Shown one piece after another: positions 16,243 through 25,434 of a stretch of 64,000 nucleotides of DNA (positions are counted from its first letter, which is position 1; the number at the start of each line of letters is the position of its first letter). The translations under genes and the position numbers were made by a program. The stretch covers positions 124,001 through 188,000 of the forward strand of contig JAPPFL010000001.1 of the NCBI GenBank assembly GCA_028823855.1, given 5' to 3'. Source of the stretch: Albidovulum sp. GTDB taxonomy: Bacteria > Pseudomonadota > Alphaproteobacteria > Rhodobacterales > Rhodobacteraceae. The notes below the pieces were generated by a model. That model saw only the letters and a list, made by a program, of their open reading frames with translations, was not told the DNA's origin and made no database searches.

Positions 16243-16780
16243 GATTTCCCCAATAGAGGCGCCATCGTCCTCCAATTTAGGGAATGCGATATCAATTAGC
16301 CTGACCTCGCGGACAAATCAGGCTGGCTTCTGTCCTTTCGCCGGCACACAGCGGACGCAATTGCGAATCGCCAGAATTCCGAGCCTTTTCCAGCCGCTGG
16401 CACGCTCTCGCGAGATTTGGCTCGCCTGCAAAATCGGATTGAGCATTGCGATATTATCGGAATGCTTGCGCTGCGGGCCCGCGACGGGAATCGGATAGCA
16501 ATGAATTGCGACAGCGCGGCGCGGCTATTGCCACGGCGGTCGTGAGTTCTGCACTCTAGTCGACGCGGAATCTACATTTTTGATTCCCGGGAAAGCGGCT
16601 ATGTCATGGCGGAAATTTGGAGATAGACGGCGAAATCCCGTTGAAAGGCCGCAGCGGCAAACCCGAGAAGATCGAATTTGCCGCCAAAGTCATTGCGTTC
16701 AACATTTGGGACGCCGATTTTGGAAGGGGCGCGCGGACGCTTGGGGATGCCCGGCATTGTATCCAGACCGGCTGCGCTCG
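16243..16780. other. Convergent gap, nothing recognised
   Basis: About 540 bases between the ends of the dauA-like gene and the binding-protein gene. Short open frames occur on both strands but none has a recognisable block or a ribosome-binding site. Confidence 0.5.
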
Positions 16781-18316
16781 CTACACGTTGTTGGGGCCAA
16801 AGTCCATATACGGAAGGACGTACGGCTGCCACCCAATATCCTTTTTCTTGCCATAGAGCCAGACTTCCTGGAACAGCACGACGCCCATCGGGTCGGCTGT
16901 TTCCCATTCCGTCATCATCGCCCTGAATGCGTCCCGCCTAGCCGCCTTGTCAGGTTCGTTCTCTAGCACAAGCCCGTTTTCGTTAAAGGTATCGTTTACC
17001 CAGCCCCAGCCGCGGCCCTTCATGACCGACGGCTTGAACAAGCGACAAAGAATCGTTGCCGGGTCCTGCCAGACCATCGTGGCGGACATGTTCCTTATCG
17101 AATGGTGTCCCCGAGTGATCTGCCGCCAATTTTCTCTTATCTGGAGGTCAACATCAATGCCAACGGCCTTCCACATTTCACGGAGAACCTCGGCAACAGC
17201 CACCTCTGTATCGATGACGTTTGGCAAAAGCGGGTAGTCGATGACTTCACCGTTGTATCCGGATTTGGCAAGCTCCTCCCGCGCGAGTTCCGGGTCATAG
17301 GCCGGCACCGGGTATTCGGTGTCGTAGACCTCGCCAAAACTTGGAAGCTGAAGCCCATTCGGCAATCTTGCCCGCCCGGCGAACAATGCGTCTACGATCA
17401 ACTGGCGGTCGATCGCGTAACTCAATGCGCGACGAAAGTGAACGTTTTTCATCATCGGGTGGGCGAATTCGCCCTGGTTGAAGATCAGAATCCTGATTTT
17501 GGCCCCGGGTCCGCCTACGACCTCGATTTCGTCGTAGTTGTCAATTGTCGAAATCTGATCGACCGGCACGACAGTAATGACATCGAAATCTCCGGAAGCA
17601 AGTCCCGCAATCCTGCCGGCGACTTCGGGGACCTCCACGAAGGTAAGCGATCGAACGTTGGGGCTGCCGCCCCAATAGTCGTCATGCGCTTCCAGCACGA
17701 ACTTGTCGGTGTTGAGTTCCGCCACCTTGAAGGGTCCTGTGCCTATCGGCCTTTGAGCCCATTCTCCGTAGCTTGGCGCGTCCAGATAGGCGCGCTTGTT
17801 GACGATTTCGCTGCTCCACATGGAAAACCGCTGCTCGATGATCGGGTCAACCCCGTCCATCACCATTTGCACGGTGTGGTCGTCGATGGCGTTCGATTCG
17901 GAGACGTTGGAAAAAAATTGCGCAAGGCGGACCGGACCATCGGCTTCACGGCGCTCCTTGGAGAATGTAAAGGCGACATCTTCCGCAGTCATATCGTCGC
18001 CGTTGTGGAACTTGACGCCCTGCCGGAGCGTAAAGACAATTTCCCTGTGGCCGTCGATGTCCCATGAAGTTGCTAGTCCAGGGCCAAGCCGCATCTGGTT
18101 GTGAAAATCGGGCTCGATCAACTTGTCGAACACGTTGTACGAGATCGGGACAGTATAGTCGGCGGTGTCCCGGCCCGGACTGATGTTTTCCGGCAACCGC
18201 TGTACTCCGATAACGATGTTGCGCCCCTCCTGGGCCCAAATCTTGCTTGGCAGCATGGATGCGCCGGCGATCCCGCCGGCTCCCTTGAGAAATCCTCTTC
18301 TCGCGATAGTCAGCAT
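16781..18316 (-). CDS. ABC transporter family-5 substrate-binding protein with Tat signal
   Basis: The 511-residue periplasmic protein starts with a twin-arginine signal (ARRGFLKGAGGIAGASMLP, cleaved near IWAQ). The SBP_bac_5 fold shows the LRQGVKFHNGDDMTAEDVAFTF signature at about residues 80-100, RRALSYAIDRQLIVDALF in the middle, and the AYDPELAREELAKSGYNGE block. Such proteins bind peptides, opines or other cationic solutes. Two ATGs six bases apart are possible; GGAGGA is spaced correctly for the second (18316). It is divergent from the GntR-type regulator and the importer genes that follow it, with which it forms one transport unit. Confidence 0.92.
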   Translation of the reverse strand: MLTIARRGFLKGAGGIAGASMLPSKIWAQEGRNIVIGVQRLPENISPGRDTADYTVPISYNVFDKLIEPDFHNQMRLGPGLATSWDIDGHREIVFTLRQGVKFHNGDDMTAEDVAFTFSKERREADGPVRLAQFFSNVSESNAIDDHTVQMVMDGVDPIIEQRFSMWSSEIVNKRAYLDAPSYGEWAQRPIGTGPFKVAELNTDKFVLEAHDDYWGGSPNVRSLTFVEVPEVAGRIAGLASGDFDVITVVPVDQISTIDNYDEIEVVGGPGAKIRILIFNQGEFAHPMMKNVHFRRALSYAIDRQLIVDALFAGRARLPNGLQLPSFGEVYDTEYPVPAYDPELAREELAKSGYNGEVIDYPLLPNVIDTEVAVAEVLREMWKAVGIDVDLQIRENWRQITRGHHSIRNMSATMVWQDPATILCRLFKPSVMKGRGWGWVNDTFNENGLVLENEPDKAARRDAFRAMMTEWETADPMGVVLFQEVWLYGKKKDIGWQPYVLPYMDFGPNNV

Positions 18317-18567
18317 TTCCATTTCCTCCAGTAGGCTAAACAGCGCTGCAATTTCGTTTCACGGTTGATTCTATCATACAATACATTACAATGCAAACAT
18401 GATTGTGCGATTGCCCGTTGTTTGCAAAAAGACGTGGAAAGGATAAAGTAACGCGAAAATTTATGGCCAAACGGCTACGCTTCAGCTAATACTTTCCGTA
18501 CAATTATTACAAAATGTTTGACTAAGTCCAAAAGATTCGACAAAATTCCGAATCGGGAGGAACGTTG
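18317..18567. promoter_or_regulatory. Divergent control region with two promoters
   Basis: This AT-rich region separates the binding-protein gene from the regulator gene. On the minus strand, -35 TTGCAT (complement of 18391-18396) and -10 TAGAAT (complement of 18368-18373) are 17 bases apart, driving the binding protein. On the plus strand, -35 TTGACT at 18518-18523 and -10 CAAAAT at 18541-18546 are also 17 bases apart, just ahead of GGGAGGAA and the regulator ATG at 18568. These are sequence matches to sigma-70 consensus, not measured sites. Confidence 0.5.
18392..18426. promoter_or_regulatory. Candidate operator: 8-bp perfect inverted repeat over the -35 of the binding-protein promoter
   Basis: TGCAAACA at 18392-18399 and TGTTTGCA at 18419-18426 are exact reverse complements with a 19-base spacer. 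The left arm overlaps the proposed -35 of the minus-strand promoter, so an occupied site would block the binding-protein gene. The most likely ligand is the adjacent GntR-HTH/sugar-binding-fold regulator. Confidence 0.45.
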
Positions 18568-19695
18568 ATGAACGAGAGTGTAAGCAGTTCGGCGCTAGTG
18601 GACGAGTTGCGCGTCGAGTTCGCGACGCTTGATGCCGGAAGTCGGGTTCCGACAATGCGCGACATCGCGAGCCGTTTTGCCGTCAGCGTTTTTGCAGTTC
18701 AAAGGGCTTTCGAAGTCCTCAAAGAAGAAGGGCTGATTCAGAGCTTCGTCGGTCGCGGATCCTTCGTAACCGGCGGCGACATCTCGAAATCGGGAAATCC
18801 CGGCCAGTCGCGAACGGCCCGAATCCTGATCGTGAGTCATTCCACGCCGAGTCTCAGAGGCTACAAGGTTGCGCATTCCCTGCAAACCGAGCTCCTGCGC
18901 GCCGGCTGCCGGGCAATTGCCGTCAGTTATAGCGATGCCTCCGAACTCAGGGATGTGCTTGGCGACGGTCGATATGACGTCTGCATACTTCAGCCGAGGC
19001 GCTCAATCCTACCAGTCGAAGTACTTGCAATGCTCAAGTCCAAGGCATCGCACATTATCGTCGAGGGTCGCGAGCTGGAGCGCCTCGATGTCGATGTATT
19101 CGTCCGAAACAGAGCCAACAGCATGGCCCTTGCATTGAACTGCCTGCGAGAGCTCGGCCATGCGAGAATCGGCCTACTTACGGAAAGACTGGATGCAGCG
19201 GCAGGATACGCGGAAATCGAGAACCAATTCCTGCAGAGCCACTCTTCGTTGCCGGGAAACGCGGAATCGTTGATCGTGCGGGCGACGGCCGACCGGGATG
19301 CCGGGGTTCATGCGTCGGAAATCCGAGATGCGTTGCAGAAGGACCTTGCCAATGTCGCCGACCTGCCTACCGGATTCATCGTATCGGGACGCTTCGCCCC
19401 TTCGTCGATAAGGGAAGGATTCCTGGCTGCAGGATTCAAGATTCCCGATACGGTAAGCGTGGTGAGCCTGCGCGCCGAAACTGAGTCGAGTTCTGCGAAA
19501 GACAAATTCACGGCCGTAGGGCGCACGACCGAGCATGTCGTCCAGGGGATCGTGTCGATGACCAACTGGCGGCTTGCGAATCCGAGCGAGCCGCCGGTTA
19601 AGGTGCTGGACAATCCAAGCCTATTTCCAGGAACATCCACGAACCGCAACGACGGTAGAAATTCCGGCCAACGCGCCACTATCGGCGCAGGCTAG
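18568..19695 (+). CDS. GntR-type HTH regulator with LacI-like sensor domain
   Basis: The 375-residue regulator has an N-terminal winged helix of GntR type (about residues 8-70: SRVPTMRDIASRFAVS, RAFEVLKEEGLI, VGRGSFVTGG) joined to a periplasmic-binding-protein-like sensor (about 85-365) with LGHARIGLLTERLDAAAGY and an IPDTVSVVSL block. This layout (as in AraR) represses transporter genes until the small-molecule ligand binds the C-terminal domain. GGGAGGAA lies before the ATG at 18568; a TTG directly before it is less likely. It sits between the divergent binding-protein gene and the ATPase gene (36-base gap), so local control of that importer is the obvious role. Confidence 0.87.
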   Translation: MNESVSSSALVDELRVEFATLDAGSRVPTMRDIASRFAVSVFAVQRAFEVLKEEGLIQSFVGRGSFVTGGDISKSGNPGQSRTARILIVSHSTPSLRGYKVAHSLQTELLRAGCRAIAVSYSDASELRDVLGDGRYDVCILQPRRSILPVEVLAMLKSKASHIIVEGRELERLDVDVFVRNRANSMALALNCLRELGHARIGLLTERLDAAAGYAEIENQFLQSHSSLPGNAESLIVRATADRDAGVHASEIRDALQKDLANVADLPTGFIVSGRFAPSSIREGFLAAGFKIPDTVSVVSLRAETESSSAKDKFTAVGRTTEHVVQGIVSMTNWRLANPSEPPVKVLDNPSLFPGTSTNRNDGRNSGQRATIGAG

Positions 19696-19731
19696 GATTC
19701 TCCGGTTCTGCGGGCGATCCGGGAGGATAGC

Positions 19732-21594
19732 ATGCCAGACTTCGCCAAGGAAACTGACCCAGGCCGGGCGATGCCCCTTGCGATTTCCAACCTAACTGTC
19801 AGCCTGGGCGTCGGCGAAGGCAGGATCGCCGTTGTCGAAGACGTGTCAATGCAAGTGCGGCCGGGCGAAATCCTAGGTTTGGTTGGAGAAAGCGGTAGCG
19901 GAAAGTCCGTTACCTGTCTCGCCGCTCTCGGGTTGCTCGGTAGCGGTTGGCAAACGGACGGCGAAATCCGTCTGGCTAGAACCCGGATCGCCGGCTCGAT
20001 GAGCGAGAAGGCGTTGAGCTCGGTGCGCGGACTTGAAGCTGCCATGGTATTTCAGGATGCGAGCGCTTCCCTTAACCCAATCCAGAGAATTGGCAAACAG
20101 CTGACCGAGACGGTTGCGCGATTGCGCAAAGTTGGTCGCGGCGAAGCAAGGGAAATCGCACTTGATCTACTCAGACGCGTCGAGATGCCTGATCCCGAAG
20201 AGAGGTTCTACTCCTACCCGTTCCAGTTGTCCGGCGGTCAAAACCAAAGGGTCATGATTGCCGTGGCGCTCGCAGGCCGGCCCGAATTGCTATTTGCCGA
20301 TGAACCAACGACGGCGCTCGACGTTACCGTGCAGTCCCAAATCCTCGAATTGATCAAGTCGCTGCGCGACGAAACGAAGATGGGCGTTGTTTTCGTGTCC
20401 CACGATCTCGGCGTCGTTAAGGAGGTCTGCGACTCCGTAGCTGTCATGTACGCGGGCAGGATCGTGGAGGCAGGATCGGTGGACCGGGTCATGAATTCCC
20501 CGCGCCATCCCTACACAATGGGATTGATAGAATCCATGCCAACTCTTTCGGGGCACATTCCGGATGGCATCGAAGGCCAGGTTCCGTCGCCTCTCAACCG
20601 GCCTCCCGGGTGCGCATTTGCTCCTCGATGCGGAAGGGCAAGGGAACGGTGCAGGAAGGAGTTGCCCATCGGCTCATCCGACGAGAAACAGAGCAAGGAC
20701 TACGTTGCCTGCTTTTTCCCGCTGACCGGAGATTTAACGCGGGCGGTGAACTCAGAGCCGGTCGTGCGTTCAAAAGTCGCGAATGCCGGCGGCGAGGACG
20801 CGCTTCTGGAACTGAAAGGCGCTGCGTGCGACTACGGCACGCGTCGGGGCCTGTTCCGAGCGATATCCGGCGTGACGCTGTCAATGCAGAAAGGCGGCAG
20901 TCTTGCGGTGATCGGCGAAAGCGGCAGTGGAAAATCGACGATCGGCAAGCTCATGCTCGGGATTGAACCGACCAGCGAGGGAACTGCGCGATTCAACGGG
21001 AGGCCGGTGCCGATCCTCGGCACAAAAGATCACATTGAGTTTACGCGTTCCGTTCAGCTCGTACCGCAAAATCCCTATTTGTCCCTTGATCCGAGGGCCG
21101 CTATCGGTAGCCAGATCGAGGAACCGCTGGAGATACACGGGATCGGAACGCGCCAAGAGCGGCGCACCCGGAAATTCGAACTTCTCGAGGCAGTCGGACT
21201 GCACCCGTCCCTCTCGGACCGCTACCCGCACGAAGTTAGCGGGGGGCAATGTCAGAGAGTGGTTATTGCGCGCGCGCTGGCGCTCCGACCGCAAGTGCTG
21301 ATTTGCAACGAAGCCACGGCATCTCTTGATGTCTCGGTCCAGGCAAGGATCATTGAACTCTTGCGCGATCTTCACGGTAGCCACAACCTTTCGATCGTTT
21401 TCATCACGCATGACCTGAGACTCGCCCGTTCGCTCTGCGACCGCGTCGCTGTCATGCGCTCAGGCCAACTCGTCGAACTCGGTGAGACAACGGCCACTTT
21501 CGAGGACCCGCAGCATCCGTACACCAGGCAGCTGCTGGCATCGATACCGGATGTCGAAGCGGAGCATGACCAATCGAGGGAGATCGCGCAGTGA
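19732..21594 (+). CDS. Fused peptide/opine ABC transporter ATPase (DppD-DppF type)
   Basis: The 620-residue protein carries two complete ABC ATPase domains. Domain 1 (about 15-265) has Walker A GESGSGKS, signature LSGGQNQR, Walker B LLFADEPTTALD and the C-terminal oligopeptide/dipeptide extension with CAFAPRCGRARERC. Domain 2 (about 350-605) has Walker A GESGSGKST, signature VSGGQCQR and a Walker B that reads VLICNEATASLD: the Asp usually before the catalytic Glu is Asn here, which is odd and may affect activity. GGGAGGAT precedes the ATG. It is first of three importer genes and overlaps the next by four bases (GTGA). Confidence 0.92.
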   Translation: MPDFAKETDPGRAMPLAISNLTVSLGVGEGRIAVVEDVSMQVRPGEILGLVGESGSGKSVTCLAALGLLGSGWQTDGEIRLARTRIAGSMSEKALSSVRGLEAAMVFQDASASLNPIQRIGKQLTETVARLRKVGRGEAREIALDLLRRVEMPDPEERFYSYPFQLSGGQNQRVMIAVALAGRPELLFADEPTTALDVTVQSQILELIKSLRDETKMGVVFVSHDLGVVKEVCDSVAVMYAGRIVEAGSVDRVMNSPRHPYTMGLIESMPTLSGHIPDGIEGQVPSPLNRPPGCAFAPRCGRARERCRKELPIGSSDEKQSKDYVACFFPLTGDLTRAVNSEPVVRSKVANAGGEDALLELKGAACDYGTRRGLFRAISGVTLSMQKGGSLAVIGESGSGKSTIGKLMLGIEPTSEGTARFNGRPVPILGTKDHIEFTRSVQLVPQNPYLSLDPRAAIGSQIEEPLEIHGIGTRQERRTRKFELLEAVGLHPSLSDRYPHEVSGGQCQRVVIARALALRPQVLICNEATASLDVSVQARIIELLRDLHGSHNLSIVFITHDLRLARSLCDRVAVMRSGQLVELGETTATFEDPQHPYTRQLLASIPDVEAEHDQSREIAQ

Positions 21595-22526
21595 CTGGAT
21601 TCGTAATTCGCAAGATACTTCGTACTCTCTTCACGCTGTTTCTGGTGGTGACGTTCGTATTCTTCGTTCTCAGGCTAACGGGCGACCCCGTATCGGCAAT
21701 GATGCCGGACGATACTGATCCTGCCATCCTAGATGAGCTTCGCAAGCAGTGGGGCCTCGATCGACCGCTGGGCATCCAGTATGTCGAGTACTGGCGCAAC
21801 CTGTTCCAAGGCGACTTCGGAAATGCCTATCGAGACGGAAGACCGGCGCTCGAAATCGTCGCGGAACGCATTCCTGCGACCCTCAAACTCACGCTGACCG
21901 CGTTCGCGTTCATCGTAATAGCCGGATTTCCGCTCGGAATAGTTGCCGCAGTAAAGCGAGGAACCGCAATCGATCGAGGTATAATGACCATATCGGTAAC
22001 CGGATTCAGCTTGCCGAACTTCTTTTTGGGGATACTACTGATATTCCTATTGTCGGTGACGTTCCGGTTGCTGCCGGCGTACGGAAGCGATCATTGGTAC
22101 AATCTCATAATGCCGGTCATTACTCTCGGCACCGCCGGCGCCGCCGTGATTGCGAGATTTGTGCGTTCCTCGATGCTCGAGGTTTTGAATTCACCATACA
22201 TAAGGGCATGCCGCGCCCGCGGAATGACCGAGCGCGAGATTATCTGGACGGTGGCACTGCCCAACGCCTCGATTCCCACAATCACTATTTTGGGGTTCAT
22301 GGTAGGCACCATTATCGGGGGTTCGATTGTTACTGAAACTGTCTTCGCATGGCCCGGAATCGGCCGGCTGCTTATCGACGCGGTTACTTCGCGCGAATTG
22401 GCGGTCGTGCAGACAGTGGTCATGATGACCGCCGCCTCGATGGTGTTTGCAAACCTGGCCGTCGATCTGCTGTATCTCGTTATCGACCCGCGAAGGCGGT
22501 ACGCCAGCGGTACGGGAGAACAGTGA
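21591..22526 (+). CDS. Peptide/opine ABC transporter permease (DppB type)
   Basis: The 311-residue inner-membrane permease has six hydrophobic segments and the binding-protein-dependent transport EAA-like loop (YIRACRARGMTEREIIWTVALPNASIPT). The N-terminal blocks FLVVTFVFFVLRLTGDPVSAM and LRKQWGLDRPLGIQYVEYW are typical of DppB/GsiC proteins. GTG start overlaps the ATPase stop; its own stop overlaps the next permease start (TGATG). It forms the translocation channel together with that DppC-type partner. Confidence 0.92.
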   Translation: MTGFVIRKILRTLFTLFLVVTFVFFVLRLTGDPVSAMMPDDTDPAILDELRKQWGLDRPLGIQYVEYWRNLFQGDFGNAYRDGRPALEIVAERIPATLKLTLTAFAFIVIAGFPLGIVAAVKRGTAIDRGIMTISVTGFSLPNFFLGILLIFLLSVTFRLLPAYGSDHWYNLIMPVITLGTAGAAVIARFVRSSMLEVLNSPYIRACRARGMTEREIIWTVALPNASIPTITILGFMVGTIIGGSIVTETVFAWPGIGRLLIDAVTSRELAVVQTVVMMTAASMVFANLAVDLLYLVIDPRRRYASGTGEQ

Positions 22527-23431
22527 TGGCCTTCGCCGAAGCAACTGAGACAATCGAAAGGCGTTCCGGACTGCGGACGGTCCTTGCAAGAGTCAGCGTA
22601 GCGCCCCTCATCGTCAAGATGGCGATGGCGTGGTTGATCCTCGTGCTGTTCATTGCCGTTACCGCGCACTGGATAATGCCCTACGATTACCAGCAAACCG
22701 CGCTTCTATCCAGGCTGCTACCGCCGGGCGCGACAGGGCCCGCCGGTGACTTCCACATTCTGGGAACCGATCATCTCGGGCGAGACCTGCTCAGCAGGCT
22801 GTTTTCGTCCATCCAGCTCACGATGCTGGTAGCTGTGTTTGGGACCGTTTTCGGCGCAATTGTCGGAAGCTGCATCGGGTTTGTCGCGGCGCGGTTTCGC
22901 GGGTGGGTGGACGACATCATCATGGTGCTGGTCGATTTTCAGGCATCCATGCCATTCGTCATTATCGCCCTTTCGGTCATAGCCGTCATGGGTACCGGTA
23001 ATATGCTTCTTTTCATCCTGCTGGTGGGGTTTCAAGGATGGGAGCGTTACGCGAGAATCAGCCGAGGGATGACCTTGTCGGCCGTAAACCATGGATACGC
23101 GGCATCTATTCGGCTCCTGGGCGCGGGAACCATGCGCGTCTATCTCCGGCATATACTTCCAAACATTCTTGCTGCCCTTGTCGTTCAAGTTTCCATCAAT
23201 TTCCCGGAAACAGTCATACTTGAAACTTCTATGAGTTTCTTGGGAGTAGGAATCCAGCCGCCCAATACTTCTCTCGGCAACCTGCTGAGCTATGGACGCG
23301 ACTATCTGCTGAACGCGTGGTGGATTGCAGGAGTGCCCGGATGCGCGATATTCTTTACAACTCTCTCCATGAGCGTTGTAGGCGACTGGTTGCGCGACGA
23401 GCTGGATCCGACCACGAGCAGCAGAGCCTGA
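22526..23431 (+). CDS. Peptide/opine ABC transporter permease (DppC type)
   Basis: The 301-residue permease of the DppC/GsiD group shows the N-terminal OppC-N segment, the family block LGTDHLGRDLLSRLFSS, six membrane spans and the coupling helix GYAASIRLLGAGTMRVYLRHILPN, plus FLGVGIQPPNTSLGNLL. The ATG at 22526 overlaps the stop of the preceding permease gene; a longer frame upstream is not real. It closes the importer operon that began with the fused ATPase. Confidence 0.92.
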   Translation: MAFAEATETIERRSGLRTVLARVSVAPLIVKMAMAWLILVLFIAVTAHWIMPYDYQQTALLSRLLPPGATGPAGDFHILGTDHLGRDLLSRLFSSIQLTMLVAVFGTVFGAIVGSCIGFVAARFRGWVDDIIMVLVDFQASMPFVIIALSVIAVMGTGNMLLFILLVGFQGWERYARISRGMTLSAVNHGYAASIRLLGAGTMRVYLRHILPNILAALVVQVSINFPETVILETSMSFLGVGIQPPNTSLGNLLSYGRDYLLNAWWIAGVPGCAIFFTTLSMSVVGDWLRDELDPTTSSRA

Positions 23432-24100
23432 CAAGGAATAATCCTCGTCGCGGGATTCGTTTACCAGACCAGCATTCCCTGCTCTTGCGGTTAGGGAAGT
23501 CGATTGAAAAAACCTGCAGTTCACTCTATCGGTGCCAAGCTGCCTGGGTCCCTTCTTGCTAATCCGTTCCGCACGATGCGATTCCGCAACTCCTCTTCCG
23601 GCGAATCCGTTGAGATGGGGTTCCAGGATCGGCGAAAGCAAGGAGCCGTGCGGCCGATTCCGGCTTCTATTGGCGTTTGACACCCTCGCGGCCAGTGCTC
23701 CAATGACGATATCTAAACCATCTGCCAAGCGTGCAATGAAACGGCGCAATTCGGGATTGCGGATGGCATCTTTAGCTAGAGGCGCCGGGGCTCCTCTTGG
23801 TACTAGCGCGGAGTTGCACCAGAGTCTTGGTCACAGCTACTGAATCATGCCGCGACGTTCTCGCTCGCCAGCTATTTCAAAAAATGAAAGGAATGGCTGC
23901 TTCCTAGCCTGGGATTGCAGCGAACGAGAGCTGAGCCTCATCGTTCGAACGGTCAATATCTACATTGATGCCTCAATATCGAAGAACTTAGGCCAAGCTG
24001 GCAGTCTTGCAAAATGCCGTCTTGCAACCTCCTGAATCATATGCATTATTTTCGGGGCGGATTCTACCCTGTCCCTACATTTTCAAAGACTCTGTTGAAT
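23432..24100. other. Gap at the left edge of the mobile-element island
   Basis: About 670 bases downstream of the importer operon without a recognisable gene, hairpin or repeat. It leads into the Tn3-like remnant. Confidence 0.45.
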
Positions 24101-24105
24101 CCGGG

Positions 24106-24360
24106 CCGCCGCAATTCGATCACCGCGAACGGAAACAGTTCCTCGATCTGCCGAAGGCGCTGGAGGACAGAGCCGCTACGCTGCGCACGCCGTGCAATCA
24201 AATCGGTTGCCTTGTAGTGTGCGGATATCTCGAAGCGACCAACGGTTCCATTTTCCGCAAGAATTCCGCGAGCGCAATATTGGTGCCGCGGCAGGAATTC
24301 TGGGGCTGCAGCACTCAGAATTTTCACCCGATGCGTATGCGAAAATGACGAATTTGAGAG
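24106..24360 (+). pseudogene. Tn3-family transposase, N-terminal fragment (frameshifted)
   Basis: Reading across one frame change gives the N-terminal block of Tn3-type transposases (DUF4158 region). The first frame reads RKQFLDLPKALEDRAATLRT, then CNQIGCLVVCGYLEATNG, matching the family pattern LP-x-LRTP-N-x-GF-LQLGYFKAT-RFF; the next frame continues FPQEFRERNIGAAAGILGLQ and ends near SPDAYAKMTNLR. The remaining roughly 850 residues of a normal transposase are gone. A serine-recombinase remnant follows within 40 bases in the same direction, as expected for a collapsed Tn3 element. The match is from memory of family motifs. Confidence 0.45.
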
Positions 24361-24396
24361 CCATGACCCGCTTCTGCCGCGCTACAGGGGAGCGGT

Positions 24397-24720
24397 CATG
24401 GATGCGTCCCTAGGAATGCGCGAACACCGCCTTGTCCGGTCGCTGAAGCGAGTTGCTCGGGACCGTCGAGAACCTCAAGAGCCGAGGCATCGACCTGGCC
24501 AGCCTAGAGGAACGGATCGACACGACATCGGCCGCAGGCGTGTTGGTCTACCATGTCTTCGGCGCAATTGCGCACTTCGAGCGGCGGCTGATCTCGGAGC
24601 GCATGCGACGGCAGCGCGGCCGCTAGGAAACGTTTCAGAAAGCCGGGGCACCCGGTCAGGCCGCAAAGCAGCTCAAGATTGGCTGGCCACAGCCTACAGG
24701 ATTGCCAGGTCGTTCCGTTG
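24397..24720 (+). pseudogene. Serine recombinase (resolvase), broken C-terminal part
   Basis: This fragment resembles the second half of a Tn3-type resolvase. A first frame gives RLVRSLK; after a one-base shift comes ELLGTVENLKSRGIDLASLE, then ERIDTTSAAGVLVYHVFGAI and AHFERRLISERM, before an in-frame stop. Another frame resumes with AGAPGQAAKQLKIG and a final piece ATAYRIARSFR. The catalytic N-terminal Ser region is missing. It is closely similar to the minus-strand fragment at 26568-26838. Confidence 0.65.
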
Positions 24721-25139
24721 AACCCGAATGTGCCCGGTTTGTTTTTGCTTAGTGTAATTTAGCGAAAAAATCATGCGATGAGGCCTTGTAGGAACCTTCA
24801 AAGACCGTCAAGGGGATGTCGCCGGGGCGTTCGCTGAAGATCTGCCGTGTGGAGACCGGCACAGCCTCACACGATCTGCCGGTGCGTGAACCGCCAGCGC
24901 TTGCCGGCCGCGAGGAATCCGGCACGCAGCCTGTAGCACTCCATGACGTTCATGCAGCGGCATGGTCACCTACACCAGCAGACATCACCAGATCATAGGG
25001 CTAATCCCTGGAAGCCCGGCTTTCAGTTGCAGAACCAATTCTGCCTTCGGAGAAGTGCGGGAATCTTTCATCCGAAGAAGCTACACGAACCATTCAAGCT
25101 CGCCAATCGTAGCTTGATCCCAAGGATTTTGGTGGTTCC
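24721..25139. other. Gap in the island, nothing recognised
   Basis: About 420 bases between recombinase debris and the small minus-strand ORFs. Short coding-like patches occur but no family motif is recognised. Confidence 0.4.
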
Positions 25140-25433
25140 CTAATCTGGAACTTCTTCGTCACTTATATCAATTTCCCAATTTGTCATCATCTCTTGTTCG
25201 AACATTTGCCGGTCCTCCTCAATATCCAGATTAAAATTCTGTTCCCACGGCTGTTCCTCTTCCTTTCTTGGATCCAGCTCGTGGTCTGAGAAATGTTCTT
25301 GCGATCCTTGGTGTCGGGCTGCTGACTGTACCCGATGCCGGTGCGATGGCAGCACCATAACAGTATATCGCCACTCGGATTCTGGTGGTCGTTGGAATCT
25401 GCTCGCAAACTCCCTGCCACGCTCGGTTTTCAA
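25140..25433 (-). CDS. Hypothetical small acidic protein
   Basis: I do not recognise this 97-residue product. Its C-terminal third is strongly acidic (KEEEQPWEQNFNLDIEEDRQ, then MTNWEIDISDEEVPD). A TTG would be the start. It lies one base after the stop of another small ORF on the same strand, so the two may once have been one gene or an operon. A second open frame runs through the same bases, so the true frame is uncertain. It is surrounded by mobile-element debris. Confidence 0.3.
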   Translation of the reverse strand: MKTERGREFASRFQRPPESEWRYTVMVLPSHRHRVQSAARHQGSQEHFSDHELDPRKEEEQPWEQNFNLDIEEDRQMFEQEMMTNWEIDISDEEVPD

Positions 25434-25434
25434 G

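Noticed and set aside
17102-18067. A 321-codon plus-strand frame opposite the Tat-exported binding protein
   Set aside because: It is antisense to a clear SBP_bac_5 gene and shows no conserved block; the codon pattern follows the binding-protein gene.
22718-23749. A 343-codon minus-strand frame opposite the DppC-type permease
   Set aside because: It mirrors the permease gene and has a charged low-complexity product with no domain.
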